A stretch of DNA of 22,772 bases from CAZGZU01 sp964529855 (lineage in GTDB: Bacteria > Patescibacteriota > Minisyncoccia > Portnoybacterales > UBA2143), in contig CAZGZU010000011.1 in NCBI GenBank assembly GCA_964529855.1, positions 1-22,772 of the forward strand, written 5' to 3'. The notes under the pieces were generated by a model. The model was not told the DNA's origin and searched no databases. It worked only from the letters and a program-made list of their open reading frames with translations. Shown here one piece after another: positions 5,792 through 14,729 of this stretch (position 1 is the first letter of the stretch; each line of letters opens with the position of its first letter). Both the position numbers and the translations under genes were made by a program.

Positions 5792-6994
5792 ATGAAAGAC
5801 ATAAGAAAGGAAATGGAAGGATTTCTTGAACATTTAAAGGACTCTGCTTCTGAACCTGATGAATTCAAAAAGCTTGTTGCTAATAAGACTCTTGGAGAAA
5901 TATTTCTGGAAACAGAAAATGACCGAGAAAAAATTGTACAAATCAAAAATCTTTTTTGGCTGGCTTGCAAATCTAATGAAGATAAAGCAATGCTCTATCT
6001 TCTTAAGCTTCTAGAAAAAACCTATGACTTCAAAGAACAGCATATTGCTGAAGGACCTAACGGAGACCATCATTTAGGCAACGCAGCAAGAAGAGCAGAA
6101 CGCCAATTTAACGACTGGCTAATGGATATTTATTGGCAATTACCTGATAAAAAAATAGATAAAGAGTGGGAGCACGGAGGTCACCGGGAATATAAGAAAG
6201 CAATCATGCTCCAAACAAAATTCTATATCTTGGAACGAATTGCTAAAGAGTGGGAAACCTCACAATGGACATCAATCGATAGCTTCTCTGAAAAAGATGT
6301 TGAAAGAGCTTTCCGATTTCTGATCGCTGCCTATGAACCATTAGGGGAGGGCTGCCGCTCTGTTGGTGAAGAGTTCAAGGAAAAGTCAGAAGGCCGCTGG
6401 GTATCGCCAGAAGAGCAAAAACAGATTATCAGCTTGATTACAGAACAGGATACCCGATTTAATCCTGAAGAACTGGAAAAGTGGATGGAACAACCCTCCC
6501 TGCCTAGTGAATTTGAAAGAATCTTAGCCATTGCCCGAACTCGCAATGGAGGAAGGAATCTCTGGCGAGCTGATATCCGTAATGCTGAATTAGTCCGTTC
6601 ATTTGTTCCAGAAGAGCGAAGCGAAGCAGCTATTGAGCTTTTTAAAAGAAATGCTGAAACTAAGGCTGCAGTTGACCGATGTATTCAAAAGCTTATTGAG
6701 GAGATGACTGACGGTCACAGCTGGTCGCATAGAGAAGAGATTGGTAAATCTGAATATGTATTGGGCAATATCGACTTCAAATATAATCATCTATTTGAAG
6801 TAATAATCAGCATCCAAGTGGATTCTGAATATCCAGAAGCGCTTTTTCAGGATAATTTTGGCCGGGCAACACGACATATAAAGGCCTGGCTCAAAGGTCA
6901 CACCCCTTTCCGAATTCATCTTGTAATGACAGGCGGGCAAACAAATGCTCAAGAGACTGATATGTCACAGGGTGAATCCTATCGTCAACCCTAA
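5792..6994 (+). CDS. Hypothetical protein, no recognised family
   Basis: A 400-aa soluble, charged and mostly helical-looking protein with no signal peptide or membrane segment. I recognise no domain. Noticeable parts are a His-rich stretch GDHHLGN (residues 91-97), a WEHGGH motif (126-131), several Trp, and a C-terminal portion (about 325-380) that looks alpha/beta, ending in a polar tail. The start is supported by AAAGGAG 7 bases before the ATG. It is monocistronic: its own promoter and structured leader lie upstream and a strong terminator (6999-7049) lies 4 bases after the stop. Its base composition looks more A+T-rich than ligA or dnaE on either side, and its Shine-Dalgarno start differs from the leaderless neighbours, which could indicate acquisition, but no mobile-element features were seen. 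The function is unknown. Confidence 0.85.
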   Translation: MKDIRKEMEGFLEHLKDSASEPDEFKKLVANKTLGEIFLETENDREKIVQIKNLFWLACKSNEDKAMLYLLKLLEKTYDFKEQHIAEGPNGDHHLGNAARRAERQFNDWLMDIYWQLPDKKIDKEWEHGGHREYKKAIMLQTKFYILERIAKEWETSQWTSIDSFSEKDVERAFRFLIAAYEPLGEGCRSVGEEFKEKSEGRWVSPEEQKQIISLITEQDTRFNPEELEKWMEQPSLPSEFERILAIARTRNGGRNLWRADIRNAELVRSFVPEERSEAAIELFKRNAETKAAVDRCIQKLIEEMTDGHSWSHREEIGKSEYVLGNIDFKYNHLFEVIISIQVDSEYPEALFQDNFGRATRHIKAWLKGHTPFRIHLVMTGGQTNAQETDMSQGESYRQP

Positions 6995-6998
6995 AAAT

Positions 6999-7049
6999 AA
7001 ATCCCCGTTCGGACTAAAATTAATCAATAGTCCGGGCGGGGATTTTTTT
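6999..7049 (+). terminator. Strong intrinsic terminator after the orphan gene
   Basis: A 17-bp stem (6999-7015 with 7029-7045) containing two G-U wobbles, a 13-base loop and a run of seven T (7043-7049). It ends the orphan transcript and isolates it from dnaE, whose promoter begins about 8 bases later. Confidence 0.92.
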
Positions 7050-7056
7050 AACGGAT

Positions 7057-7084
7057 TTGCCCGGACAGGAAAAAATGATATACT
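7057..7084 (+). promoter_or_regulatory. Extended -10 promoter of dnaE
   Basis: TTGCCC (7057-7062), 16-base spacer, TATACT (7079-7084) preceded by TG one base upstream (7076-7077), the extended -10 pattern. The predicted start is about 7091, leaving a leader of about 5 nt before the ATG at 7096. This rules out the two upstream in-frame starts (TTG at 7057 and ATG at 7075), which would lie before the transcription start. Confidence 0.65.
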
Positions 7085-7095
7085 GGAATCAGCTT

Positions 7096-10000
7096 ATGAA
7101 GTTTACTCACCTCCACGTTCACTCCCACTATTCCCTGTTGGACGGACTGGCCAAAATTGACCAGCTTTTGGACGCTTGTCAGGAATTAAAGATGCCCTCC
7201 CTTGCTTTGACTGACCATGGTTCAATGTATGGTCTGGTTGAGTTTTTTCAAAAAGCCAAAAAAAGAGGCGTCAGGCCGATTATTGGCAGTGAAATGTATT
7301 TGGCTCCTCAGGGTATGGACCAACGACGACCCAACATTGACAACAAGCTTTATCATTTGGTTCTCTTAGTCAAAGACAAACAAGGTTACAGCAATTTAGT
7401 CCAACTGACGACCAAGGCCTTTTTAGAGGGCTTTTATTACAAACCGCGCATTGACAAGGAACTGTTGAAAAAGCACAGCCAAGGTTTAATCGGACTTTCC
7501 GCCTGCCTGAGCGGAGAAATTCCCAAGATGGTCCTCAACGGCCAACTGGCGGAAGCGGAAAAAACAGCTCTGGAATATCAGGAAATATTCGGTAAAGGTA
7601 ATTTCTATTTAGAACTGCAGCACCATCCCGGTCTACCTAACCAGGAGCCGGCTAATCAGGCCTTGATTAAAATCAGTCAGAAACACCACATTCCCCTGGT
7701 GGCTACCAATGACGTTCATTATGTTAAGCCGGAGGATGCCGATGCCCAAGACGTCTTAATGAGCATCCAGACCGACAAAAGACTGGAAGACCAGGACCGT
7801 TTGAGTATGAAAGCCGATGATTTTTCTCTGCGACCGATTGAACAAATGGTCAAAGATTTTAAGAAAGTTCCTTCGGCCATCACTAATACGCAAAAAATCA
7901 TTGAGCAGTGCAAGTTTGAATTTGAACTTGGCAAAATCCAACTGCCTCATTTTGAAGTACCCAATGGACAAACGCCGGATGAACACCTTAAAAAACTATG
8001 TCAGGAAGGACTTAGCCAACGTCAATTTGACCAACCTTTGCAACAGGTTCTGGAACGCCTTGATTATGAATTAGGGGCCATTAAAGAAACCGGTTTTGCT
8101 TCCTATTTTTTGATTGTCCAGGATTTCGTTAACTGGGCCAAGTCAAAAAAGATTGTCGTTGGGCCGGGCCGGGGCAGCGCGGCCGGTTCTGTGGTTTCTT
8201 ATCTTTTAAACATCACTGATATTGACCCGCTTAAATATGACCTGCTCTTTGAACGCTTTATCAATCCCGAAAGAATTTCCATGCCTGACATTGATTTGGA
8301 CTTTGCTGATGACCGGCGCGACGAAGTCATTGAATACGTTACTAAAAAATATGGTTCGGAGCGGGTAGCCCAAATTATCACCTTTGGGACAATGGCTGCC
8401 CGGGCAGCTGTCCGGGACGTTGGCCGGGCTCTTGATTATTCATACAATTTCTGCGACCAGATAGCCAAAATGATTCCTTTTGGCTCTACTTTAGAAAAAG
8501 CCATTCACGAATCACAGGAATTGCATCAAAGTTATGAATCAGACGAGAATACCAAACAGCTGATTGATACGGCCATGAAATTGGAGGGAGTGGTCCGTCA
8601 TGCCTCCACCCATGCCTGCGGAGTGGTTATCACCAAAGACCCTCTTCGCCTGACTGTCCCCTGCCAACATCCGGTTCAAGGCGAACAAGCGATTGTTACC
8701 CAATATGAAATGCACTCCATTGAGGATTTAGGTCTTTTAAAAATGGATTTTCTCGGTCTGAAAACCTTAACCGTCATCCAAAATGCCCTTAATCAAATCA
8801 AGGAATCAAGCGGTCAGGAAATTGATTTGCCCAATCTTCCTCTGAATGACCAGCAAACCTTCCAGTTATTTCGCCGGGCCAACACGACTGGTGTCTTCCA
8901 ACTGGAATCAAACGGCATGAAAAGGCATCTCAAGGATTTAAGGCCAAGCCAATTTGAAGATATTATTGCCATGGTCGCTCTTTATCGTCCGGGACCGATG
9001 GAATTTATCCCGGAATTCATTGCCCGCAAACACGGCCGCAAAGAAGTCAAATATCTCCATCCCAAATTAAAACCAATTTTGGAAAGCACTTATGGAATCT
9101 GCGTTTACCAGGAAGAGCTGATGAGAATTGCCCGTGATTTGGCCGGCTTTACTCCTTCGGAAGCTGATGTTTTGCGTAAAGCAGTCGGCAAAAAAATCAA
9201 AAAACTATTGGATGAGCAAAAAGAAAAAATGATTGAAGGAATGGTCGCCAATGAAGTTGAGCCGAAAATAGCCAAGAGAATCTGGCGGACCATTGAACCC
9301 TTTGCCCAGTACGGCTTTAACAAGGCCCATTCCACCTGCTATGCCCTTATCGGTTATCAGACCGCCTATCTCAAAGCTCATTTTCCGACTGAATTTATGG
9401 CTGCTCTGATGACTTCGGAACAAAATGACATTGAACGAATCGCCTTTTTGGTTGACGAATGTAAACGAATGAACATGCAGGTTCTGCCGCCCAACGTTAA
9501 TGAAAGCGACCAGGATTTCAGCAGAGCGGCTGAAAAGACAATCCATTTCGGACTTAAGGCCATTAAAAACGTCGGTCAGCACGTGGTTGAGGCGATTGTC
9601 CAACAAAGAAAAGCCAAAGGACCATTTAAATCAATCGCTGATTTTATTGAACGGGTTGAATCCAAAGACCTTAATAAAAAATCGCTGGAGAGCTTAATCA
9701 AATGCGGCGCTCTGGATGATTTTGGCGAAAGGAATCAACTCTTGGCCGCTTTGGAACAAATGCTTAGTTTAGCTCGGGAAACCCAACGGGCTAAACAAAA
9801 CGGCCAGGTCAGTTTATTTGACGACCAGCCGGCCATAAGTGGTCCCTCCTTAAAACTGCCGGTGATTGCCCCGGCCAACAAAAAGGATTGTCTAAGCTGG
9901 GAAAGAGAATTACTCGGTCTCTACGTTTCCGAGCACCCTCTCAAAGACCGCCAGGAACAGCTGGCTAAGTCAGCTACTCTCTGTCAAAGCTTGTCCAAGA

Positions 10001-10257
10001 ACCAAATCGGTCATCGGGTAAAAATCGGCGGTATTATTAACAAGATACAAAAAGTTAATACGCGAACCGGTCAGCCAATGCTTTTCGTTCAATTAGAAGA
10101 CCTGAGCGGCCGCATTGAAGCTCTGGTTTTTCCGGCTGTCCTGGAACAAACAGCCACTGCCTGGCAGGAAGAAAAAGTTGTCCTGGTCAGCGGCCGTTTG
10201 AGTGACCGCGACGGCAACTTGAAAATCCTTTGCGATAATGTTAAGGTATTGGAATAG
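7096..10257 (+). CDS. dnaE: DNA polymerase III alpha subunit
   Basis: A 1053-aa replicative polymerase from the chosen ATG. The N-terminal PHP domain has its metal-ligand pattern intact: H7-x-H9, D40-H41, E66, C137, H176/H177, D206-x-H208, so it may carry its own 3'-5' exonuclease activity as in other DnaE proteins with complete sites. The polymerase domain shows GPGRGS (356-361) and the catalytic aspartates in PDIDLDF (D398, D400). A helix-hairpin-helix region and a C-terminal OB fold (about 975-1053) follow. It is shorter than the roughly 1160 aa of E. coli DnaE, and ends soon after the OB fold. The start at 7096 gives the canonical MKFTHLHVHS beginning and agrees with the promoter. thrS follows after 41 bases without a terminator. 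Confidence 0.97.
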   Translation: MKFTHLHVHSHYSLLDGLAKIDQLLDACQELKMPSLALTDHGSMYGLVEFFQKAKKRGVRPIIGSEMYLAPQGMDQRRPNIDNKLYHLVLLVKDKQGYSNLVQLTTKAFLEGFYYKPRIDKELLKKHSQGLIGLSACLSGEIPKMVLNGQLAEAEKTALEYQEIFGKGNFYLELQHHPGLPNQEPANQALIKISQKHHIPLVATNDVHYVKPEDADAQDVLMSIQTDKRLEDQDRLSMKADDFSLRPIEQMVKDFKKVPSAITNTQKIIEQCKFEFELGKIQLPHFEVPNGQTPDEHLKKLCQEGLSQRQFDQPLQQVLERLDYELGAIKETGFASYFLIVQDFVNWAKSKKIVVGPGRGSAAGSVVSYLLNITDIDPLKYDLLFERFINPERISMPDIDLDFADDRRDEVIEYVTKKYGSERVAQIITFGTMAARAAVRDVGRALDYSYNFCDQIAKMIPFGSTLEKAIHESQELHQSYESDENTKQLIDTAMKLEGVVRHASTHACGVVITKDPLRLTVPCQHPVQGEQAIVTQYEMHSIEDLGLLKMDFLGLKTLTVIQNALNQIKESSGQEIDLPNLPLNDQQTFQLFRRANTTGVFQLESNGMKRHLKDLRPSQFEDIIAMVALYRPGPMEFIPEFIARKHGRKEVKYLHPKLKPILESTYGICVYQEELMRIARDLAGFTPSEADVLRKAVGKKIKKLLDEQKEKMIEGMVANEVEPKIAKRIWRTIEPFAQYGFNKAHSTCYALIGYQTAYLKAHFPTEFMAALMTSEQNDIERIAFLVDECKRMNMQVLPPNVNESDQDFSRAAEKTIHFGLKAIKNVGQHVVEAIVQQRKAKGPFKSIADFIERVESKDLNKKSLESLIKCGALDDFGERNQLLAALEQMLSLARETQRAKQNGQVSLFDDQPAISGPSLKLPVIAPANKKDCLSWERELLGLYVSEHPLKDRQEQLAKSATLCQSLSKNQIGHRVKIGGIINKIQKVNTRTGQPMLFVQLEDLSGRIEALVFPAVLEQTATAWQEEKVVLVSGRLSDRDGNLKILCDNVKVLE

Positions 10258-10263
10258 ATTAAA

Positions 10264-10284
10264 TTGAGCAATTGTATTGCTCAA
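10264..10284 (+). other. Perfect hairpin between dnaE and thrS
   Basis: A 9-bp perfect inverted repeat (10264-10272 with 10276-10284) with a 3-base loop. No T-run follows, so it is not an intrinsic terminator. It ends 6 bases before the TAAGGA site of thrS. It may set the relative stability of the two messages or be an RNase processing site. Confidence 0.5.
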
Positions 10285-10298
10285 ATAAGATAAGGATT

Positions 10299-12027
10299 AT
10301 GGCCAAAAAAGACGAATTACAATTAGAAAAAATACGTCATTCCCTGTCTCATCTGATGAGTATGGTCATCATGGAAATGTATCCCAATACAGGACTGGGC
10401 GTTGGACCGGCCATAGAAAACGGCTTTTATCAGGATTATGATTTGCCTGAATCCATTTCTCCGGGACTGCTACCCAAGCTGGAGAAAGAAATCAAAAAAC
10501 TGATAAAAAAGGATATTAAGTTTGAACAGCATGATATGAACTTTAACGAGGCCCTGAAGCTTTATAAAAAAGACCCTTATAAGACTGAAATGATAAAAGA
10601 TTTAAAGAAAGCAGGCGAAAAAAAAGTAAGCTTTTACAAATCTGACTGGTTTGAAAACTTGTGCAAGGGTCCGCACGTTAAATCCACCAAAGAAATTAAT
10701 CCTGATGCTTTCAAATTGACTAAAATAGCCGGCGCTTACTGGAAAGGCGATGAAAAAAACAAAATGCTCCAGCGAATCTACGGAGTGGCTTTTAATACTA
10801 AAAAGGAACTAAACCAATATTTAGCCAATCAGGCAGAGGCCGAAAAAAGAGATCATCGGGTTCTGGGTCAGAAATTGGATTTATTTGTTTTTTCCGATTT
10901 AGTCGGACCGGGCCTGCCCTTATTCACTCCCAAGGGAGTGGTTATCATTGATGAATTAAGGAATCATATTGAATCAATCTGCCGGGGTTACGGGTTTGAA
11001 AAAGTAATGACTCCTCATCTGGCCAAGATAAAGTTATTTGAACTGTCAGGCCATGCCAAGAAATTCAGCGAAGAGCTTTTTAGAGTCACTTCAAAACGCG
11101 CTCATGAATTTGTCATCAAGCCGGTACAATGTCCTCATCAAACCCAAATCTATGCCTCCCGAATACGTTCCTATCGCGATTTGCCGATTAGATATATGGA
11201 ATCAGGAAAGCAATATCGGGCTGAAAAATCAGGTGAAGTGGGCGGCCTAAACAGAGTTTATGCAATCACTGTTGAAGACGGTCATTCTTTCTGCCGAATT
11301 GACCAGGTTAAAGAAGAGGTCAAGGCCATGGTCAAGATAATCAAAAACTTTTACACTANNNNNNNNNNACCCTGACCATCCTGAAAAATACATAGGCGAA
11401 AAAAAGGACTGGGATAAATGCGAAAAAATGTTGGCTGACGTTGCCAAAGAAATGAATTTGGCAGCCAAGAGAATGAAAGGAGAAGCCGCTTTATACGGAC
11501 CTAAGCTTGATTTTATGTTTAAAGATTCACTGGGCAAGGAGATACAAATACCGACTGTCCAATTGGATTTTGCCACGGCCAAGCGTTTTGATTTAACCTA
11601 TGTTGACGAAAAAGGCAAAAAAATAAACCCGGTTATGGTTCACCGGGCCATCCTCGGCTCTTATGAAAGATTCCTGGCCTTGCTAATTGAGCATTTTGCC
11701 GGCGCTTTTCCAATCTGGCTAGCGCCTGTTCAGGTCTGGCTCATCCCGGTAGGCAATCGCCATAAAAAATATGCCCAGCAGATTGCCAAACAACTTCAGG
11801 AAGAAAACCTCCGTTTTGAATTAAAAGACGATAATGAAACTGTTTCCAAGAAAATCCGCGAGGGCGAACTGCAAAAAATCCCCTATCTTCTGGTAGTCGG
11901 TGACAAAGAAGAGAAATCCGGCTCGGTCGGCGTCAGGAACAGAAAAAAGGGCGACCTCGGCCCTATTAAAACTAATAAATTTATTGAAAGGATTAAACAG
12001 GAGATTACTGATAAGGCCGGAGATTAA
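10299..12027 (+). CDS. thrS: Threonyl-tRNA synthetase, without TGS domain, interrupted by an assembly gap
   Basis: It charges tRNA(Thr) with threonine. It starts directly at the editing-type domain, with H14-x3-H18 (HSLSH) and C122-x3-H126 (CKGPH), so the usual N-terminal TGS domain of about 60 aa is absent. The catalytic core has zinc ligands C278 and H329, motif 2 (ESGKQYRAE near 301), and after the gap motif 3 (HRAILGSYERF) carrying the third zinc ligand His. A C-terminal anticodon-binding domain follows. The ten N at 11359-11368 break the frame; comparison with the family suggests about 10-12 residues are missing, and the true gap must be a multiple of 3 for an intact gene. The ATG has TAAGGA before it; an upstream TTG (10272) is not favoured. 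The stop is 2 bp from the convergent map stop. Confidence 0.93.
11359..11368. other. Assembly gap (10 N) within thrS
   Basis: Ten undetermined bases. The reading frame before the gap ends after FYT, and the frame after it resumes at PDHPEKYIG in a different phase, so 10 is a placeholder length. This is not a natural frameshift. Confidence 0.97.
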
Positions 12028-12029
12028 AC

Positions 12030-12773
12030 CTATTCAGTAAGCACCTGCGGGCCCTTTTCAGTCACTGCCACTGTATGTTCAAAATGGGCTGATAAGCCGT
12101 TGTCAGCTGTCTGGTAACCAAAGCCGTCAGGGGCTTTTTTTATTCCGGGCTGACCCAGACAAACCATTGGCTCAATGGCCAAGACCATGCCAACTTCTAA
12201 TTTCGGTCCTTTGTGACGATGGCCGAAATTAGGTATTTCCGGCTCTTCATGAAGGTGCTGGCCAATCCCATGACCGCAGAGGTCCCGGATTACCTGAAAA
12301 TCCTGCGCTTCCACGTGCTTCTGAATGGCAAAAGCCATATCACCAATCGTTTTGTTGGGTTTGGCCCGGGCAATGGCCCGGCGCAGGGCTTTCTTAGTTA
12401 CCCGGAGCAAACGACCAATCTCCGGAGAGGTTGAACCGATAGGCACAGTTACGGCCATATCAGCATAAAAGCCCTTATAAATAAGTCCTAAATCCAAACT
12501 TAAAATATCGCCCTCTTTCAATTGTCTGGTTGAGGGCAGACCATGAACAATCTGTTCGTTAATTGAAGTGCATAAACTGGCCGGGAAACCCTGATAGTCC
12601 TTAAAAGCCGGCTGGGCGCCGTGGTTAAAAATAAGCTCCTGGGCGAGCTTATCTAATTCTTGAGTAGTCAAGCCGGGCTCTACTCTGGCTTTCAGTTCTC
12701 TGATAATCTCAGCCAGCAGCTTGCCCCCCTGAGCCATCACGGCAATTTGTTCAGGAGTTTTGATGGGAATCAT
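12030..12773 (-). CDS. map: Methionine aminopeptidase, type I
   Basis: A 247-aa cytosolic enzyme that removes the initiator Met from new proteins. All five metal ligands of the family are visible: D94, D105, H168, E201 and E232, with the substrate-contact H77. No N-terminal extension is present, as in type Ia. It is the last gene of the spc operon here, 3 bases after adk. In many bacteria infA, rpmJ and rpsM follow; here the operon stops against the convergent thrS gene with only 2 bp between stop codons and no terminator between them. No clear Shine-Dalgarno site precedes the ATG. Confidence 0.97.
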   Translation of the reverse strand: MIPIKTPEQIAVMAQGGKLLAEIIRELKARVEPGLTTQELDKLAQELIFNHGAQPAFKDYQGFPASLCTSINEQIVHGLPSTRQLKEGDILSLDLGLIYKGFYADMAVTVPIGSTSPEIGRLLRVTKKALRRAIARAKPNKTIGDMAFAIQKHVEAQDFQVIRDLCGHGIGQHLHEEPEIPNFGHRHKGPKLEVGMVLAIEPMVCLGQPGIKKAPDGFGYQTADNGLSAHFEHTVAVTEKGPQVLTE

Positions 12774-12776
12774 ATC

Positions 12777-13442
12777 TTAAGATATTGCCTTTTTAACGTC
12801 ATAATAAACATCCTCAATGGACTTTTCGCCATCAACTCTGATTAAACGACCCTGCTTCTTGTAATAATCAATGGCCGGTTCAACATCCCTTTTGTAATAA
12901 TTCAAACGGGTTCTGATGGCCTCTGGTTTGTCATCAAGCCGGGTTATTAATTCGCCGCCGCATTTGTCGCAGACCTTCATCCCCCTGAAATCGCCTACCC
13001 AGGGAATCAGGCGGCCGCATTTCTGACAAATGCGCCGTTTGGACAAACGCTCAAAGGCCTCCTGGTCGGAAATGCCCAATAAAACAACTTTAATATTCTT
13101 CCATTCATACCACTCAAAGGCCTTATCCATTAATTGGGCCTCCAATGAGGAACGGGGGCTGCCATCAATAATCAAACCCTTTCTGTTTATCTTATTCCTC
13201 ATCTCGGCTATTTTTTCTGCCCAGAATCTAAAGATAACCGGCGTCGGCACCAATTCCCCTTTTTTCATTACCTGCTTCAGCTTTTTGCCCGAAAAATCCT
13301 TTTTCTTCGCTCTGTCTCTCAATAATTGACCGCTGCTCAAATAATTAAAACCAAACTCTTTAATGAGCAGCTTGGCCTGGGTTCCTTTGCCGCAACCAGA
13401 CCGGCCAAAGAGAATAATGATTTGAGAAGATTTCCTGGGCAT
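12777..13442 (-). CDS. adk: Adenylate kinase, zinc-LID type
   Basis: A 221-aa kinase that interconverts ATP + AMP and 2 ADP. The P-loop is G13-R-S-G-C-G-K19, departing from the usual GxPGAGKGT pattern, and the AMP-site motif reads DGSPR (93-97) instead of the usual DGFPR. The LID has four cysteines (C139, C142, C158, C161) for a structural zinc. The C-terminal RxRL and basic motif region is normal. It sits between secY and map with gaps of 3 bases on each side, the classical spc operon order. The altered nucleotide-site residues suggest divergence but all core catalytic elements remain; a different nucleoside monophosphate preference is possible. Confidence 0.93.
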   Translation of the reverse strand: MPRKSSQIIILFGRSGCGKGTQAKLLIKEFGFNYLSSGQLLRDRAKKKDFSGKKLKQVMKKGELVPTPVIFRFWAEKIAEMRNKINRKGLIIDGSPRSSLEAQLMDKAFEWYEWKNIKVVLLGISDQEAFERLSKRRICQKCGRLIPWVGDFRGMKVCDKCGGELITRLDDKPEAIRTRLNYYKRDVEPAIDYYKKQGRLIRVDGEKSIEDVYYDVKKAIS

Positions 13443-13445
13443 AGA

Positions 13446-14729
13446 TTAAAACCCCTCGTAATCTCTCATGGTCAATTGAGAGTTGATTTGGCGCATGGTT
13501 TCCAGAACCACCGAGACGACAATCAAGAGAGCAGTGCCGCCAATGGCAAAACCAAAGGCGGTGATGCCGGTCGCCCCCTGAATAATTGAGGGCAAAACGG
13601 CAATCGTGCCTAAAAAGATAGCTCCAAAAAGCAAGACCCGGTTGAGGATAAAATAAAGGAAGGTGGAGGTGGGCGGACCCGGACGAATGCCCGGAATAAA
13701 ACCGCCCATTTTCTGCAAATTATTAGCCACGTTTTTCGGGTCAAAGGTGACAGCCGTGTAAAAATAAGTAAAAAGAACGACCAGGATGAAATAACAAATG
13801 CCATAGAACCAGGCATTCTCAAAAAGACGACCAATTGTCTGGGCAAAATTAGCTAACCAGGTAATACTGGAGCCGCCGAAAAAATTGGCAACCATGCCGG
13901 GAAAAAGCATAATGGATAAGGCGAAAATAATCGGGATAACGCCGGCCGGATTAACGTTCAAAGGCAAATATGTGGAAACCCCGCCATAGACCCGATGACC
14001 GCGCACCCGTTTGGCATAAGAAACCGGAATATTACGCCGGCCTTCCGTAATAATCACCACACCGGCCGTAATAATCAAAGCCAAGGCAAAGAAAGCCAAA
14101 TAGGAAGGAATTTTAGAAGGGTCATAAGTAACAATCAATTCTCTGACGGAAAGAGGCACGCTGGAAACAATACCGGCGAAAATCAACAAAGAAACTCCGT
14201 TGCCAATGCCTTTTTCAGAAATTAATTCGCCCAGCCACATTAAAAACATGGCGCCGGCGGCGGTCACTGAAATGGAAATGACCCACTGGCCTAGAGAAAG
14301 AGAACTGATAATGCCTTGTCGACTCAAAATGGTTAACATACCATAGGATTGCAAGCCGGCCAAAGGCACGGTCAACATCCGGCTGTATTGGTTAAATTTT
14401 CGACGACCGGCTTCCCCTTCTTCTTTATAAAGCGCTTCCAATTGGGGAAAAATCATGGTCAAAAGCTGCATAATAATGGTCGCCGTAATAAAGGGGCCCA
14501 GACCCAACATAACAATTGACAGCTTGCTCATTGCTCCGCCGGTAAAAATATTCAAAAGACCGAATAACTGATTATTGGCAAAAAACTGGCTTAATCGTTC
14601 AGCATCCATGCCCGGCACCGGAATATTAGCGGCAATCCGAAAAACGACCAAAACCAACATCACAAAAAATATCTTCTTGCGCAGGTCTTTAATTTTGAAT
14701 ATTTGAATGATTTTATCCAACCATTTCAT
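13446..14729 (-). CDS. secY: Protein translocase subunit SecY
   Basis: A 427-aa polytopic membrane protein of standard SecY length, with about ten hydrophobic segments. It forms the channel of the Sec translocon for export and membrane insertion. Family landmarks include FRIAANIPVPG (about residues 31-41), the plug-region GGAMSKLSI, and EKGIGNGVSLLIF. Its ATG overlaps the rplO stop by 4 bases, and adk follows 3 bases later, so it is part of the spc operon. Partners SecE and SecG are not in the window. Confidence 0.97.
   Translation of the reverse strand: MKWLDKIIQIFKIKDLRKKIFFVMLVLVVFRIAANIPVPGMDAERLSQFFANNQLFGLLNIFTGGAMSKLSIVMLGLGPFITATIIMQLLTMIFPQLEALYKEEGEAGRRKFNQYSRMLTVPLAGLQSYGMLTILSRQGIISSLSLGQWVISISVTAAGAMFLMWLGELISEKGIGNGVSLLIFAGIVSSVPLSVRELIVTYDPSKIPSYLAFFALALIITAGVVIITEGRRNIPVSYAKRVRGHRVYGGVSTYLPLNVNPAGVIPIIFALSIMLFPGMVANFFGGSSITWLANFAQTIGRLFENAWFYGICYFILVVLFTYFYTAVTFDPKNVANNLQKMGGFIPGIRPGPPTSTFLYFILNRVLLFGAIFLGTIAVLPSIIQGATGITAFGFAIGGTALLIVVSVVLETMRQINSQLTMRDYEGF

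Noticed and set aside
11247..11582. Minus-strand frame across the N gap
   Set aside because: Antisense to thrS and interrupted by undetermined bases; a shadow frame.
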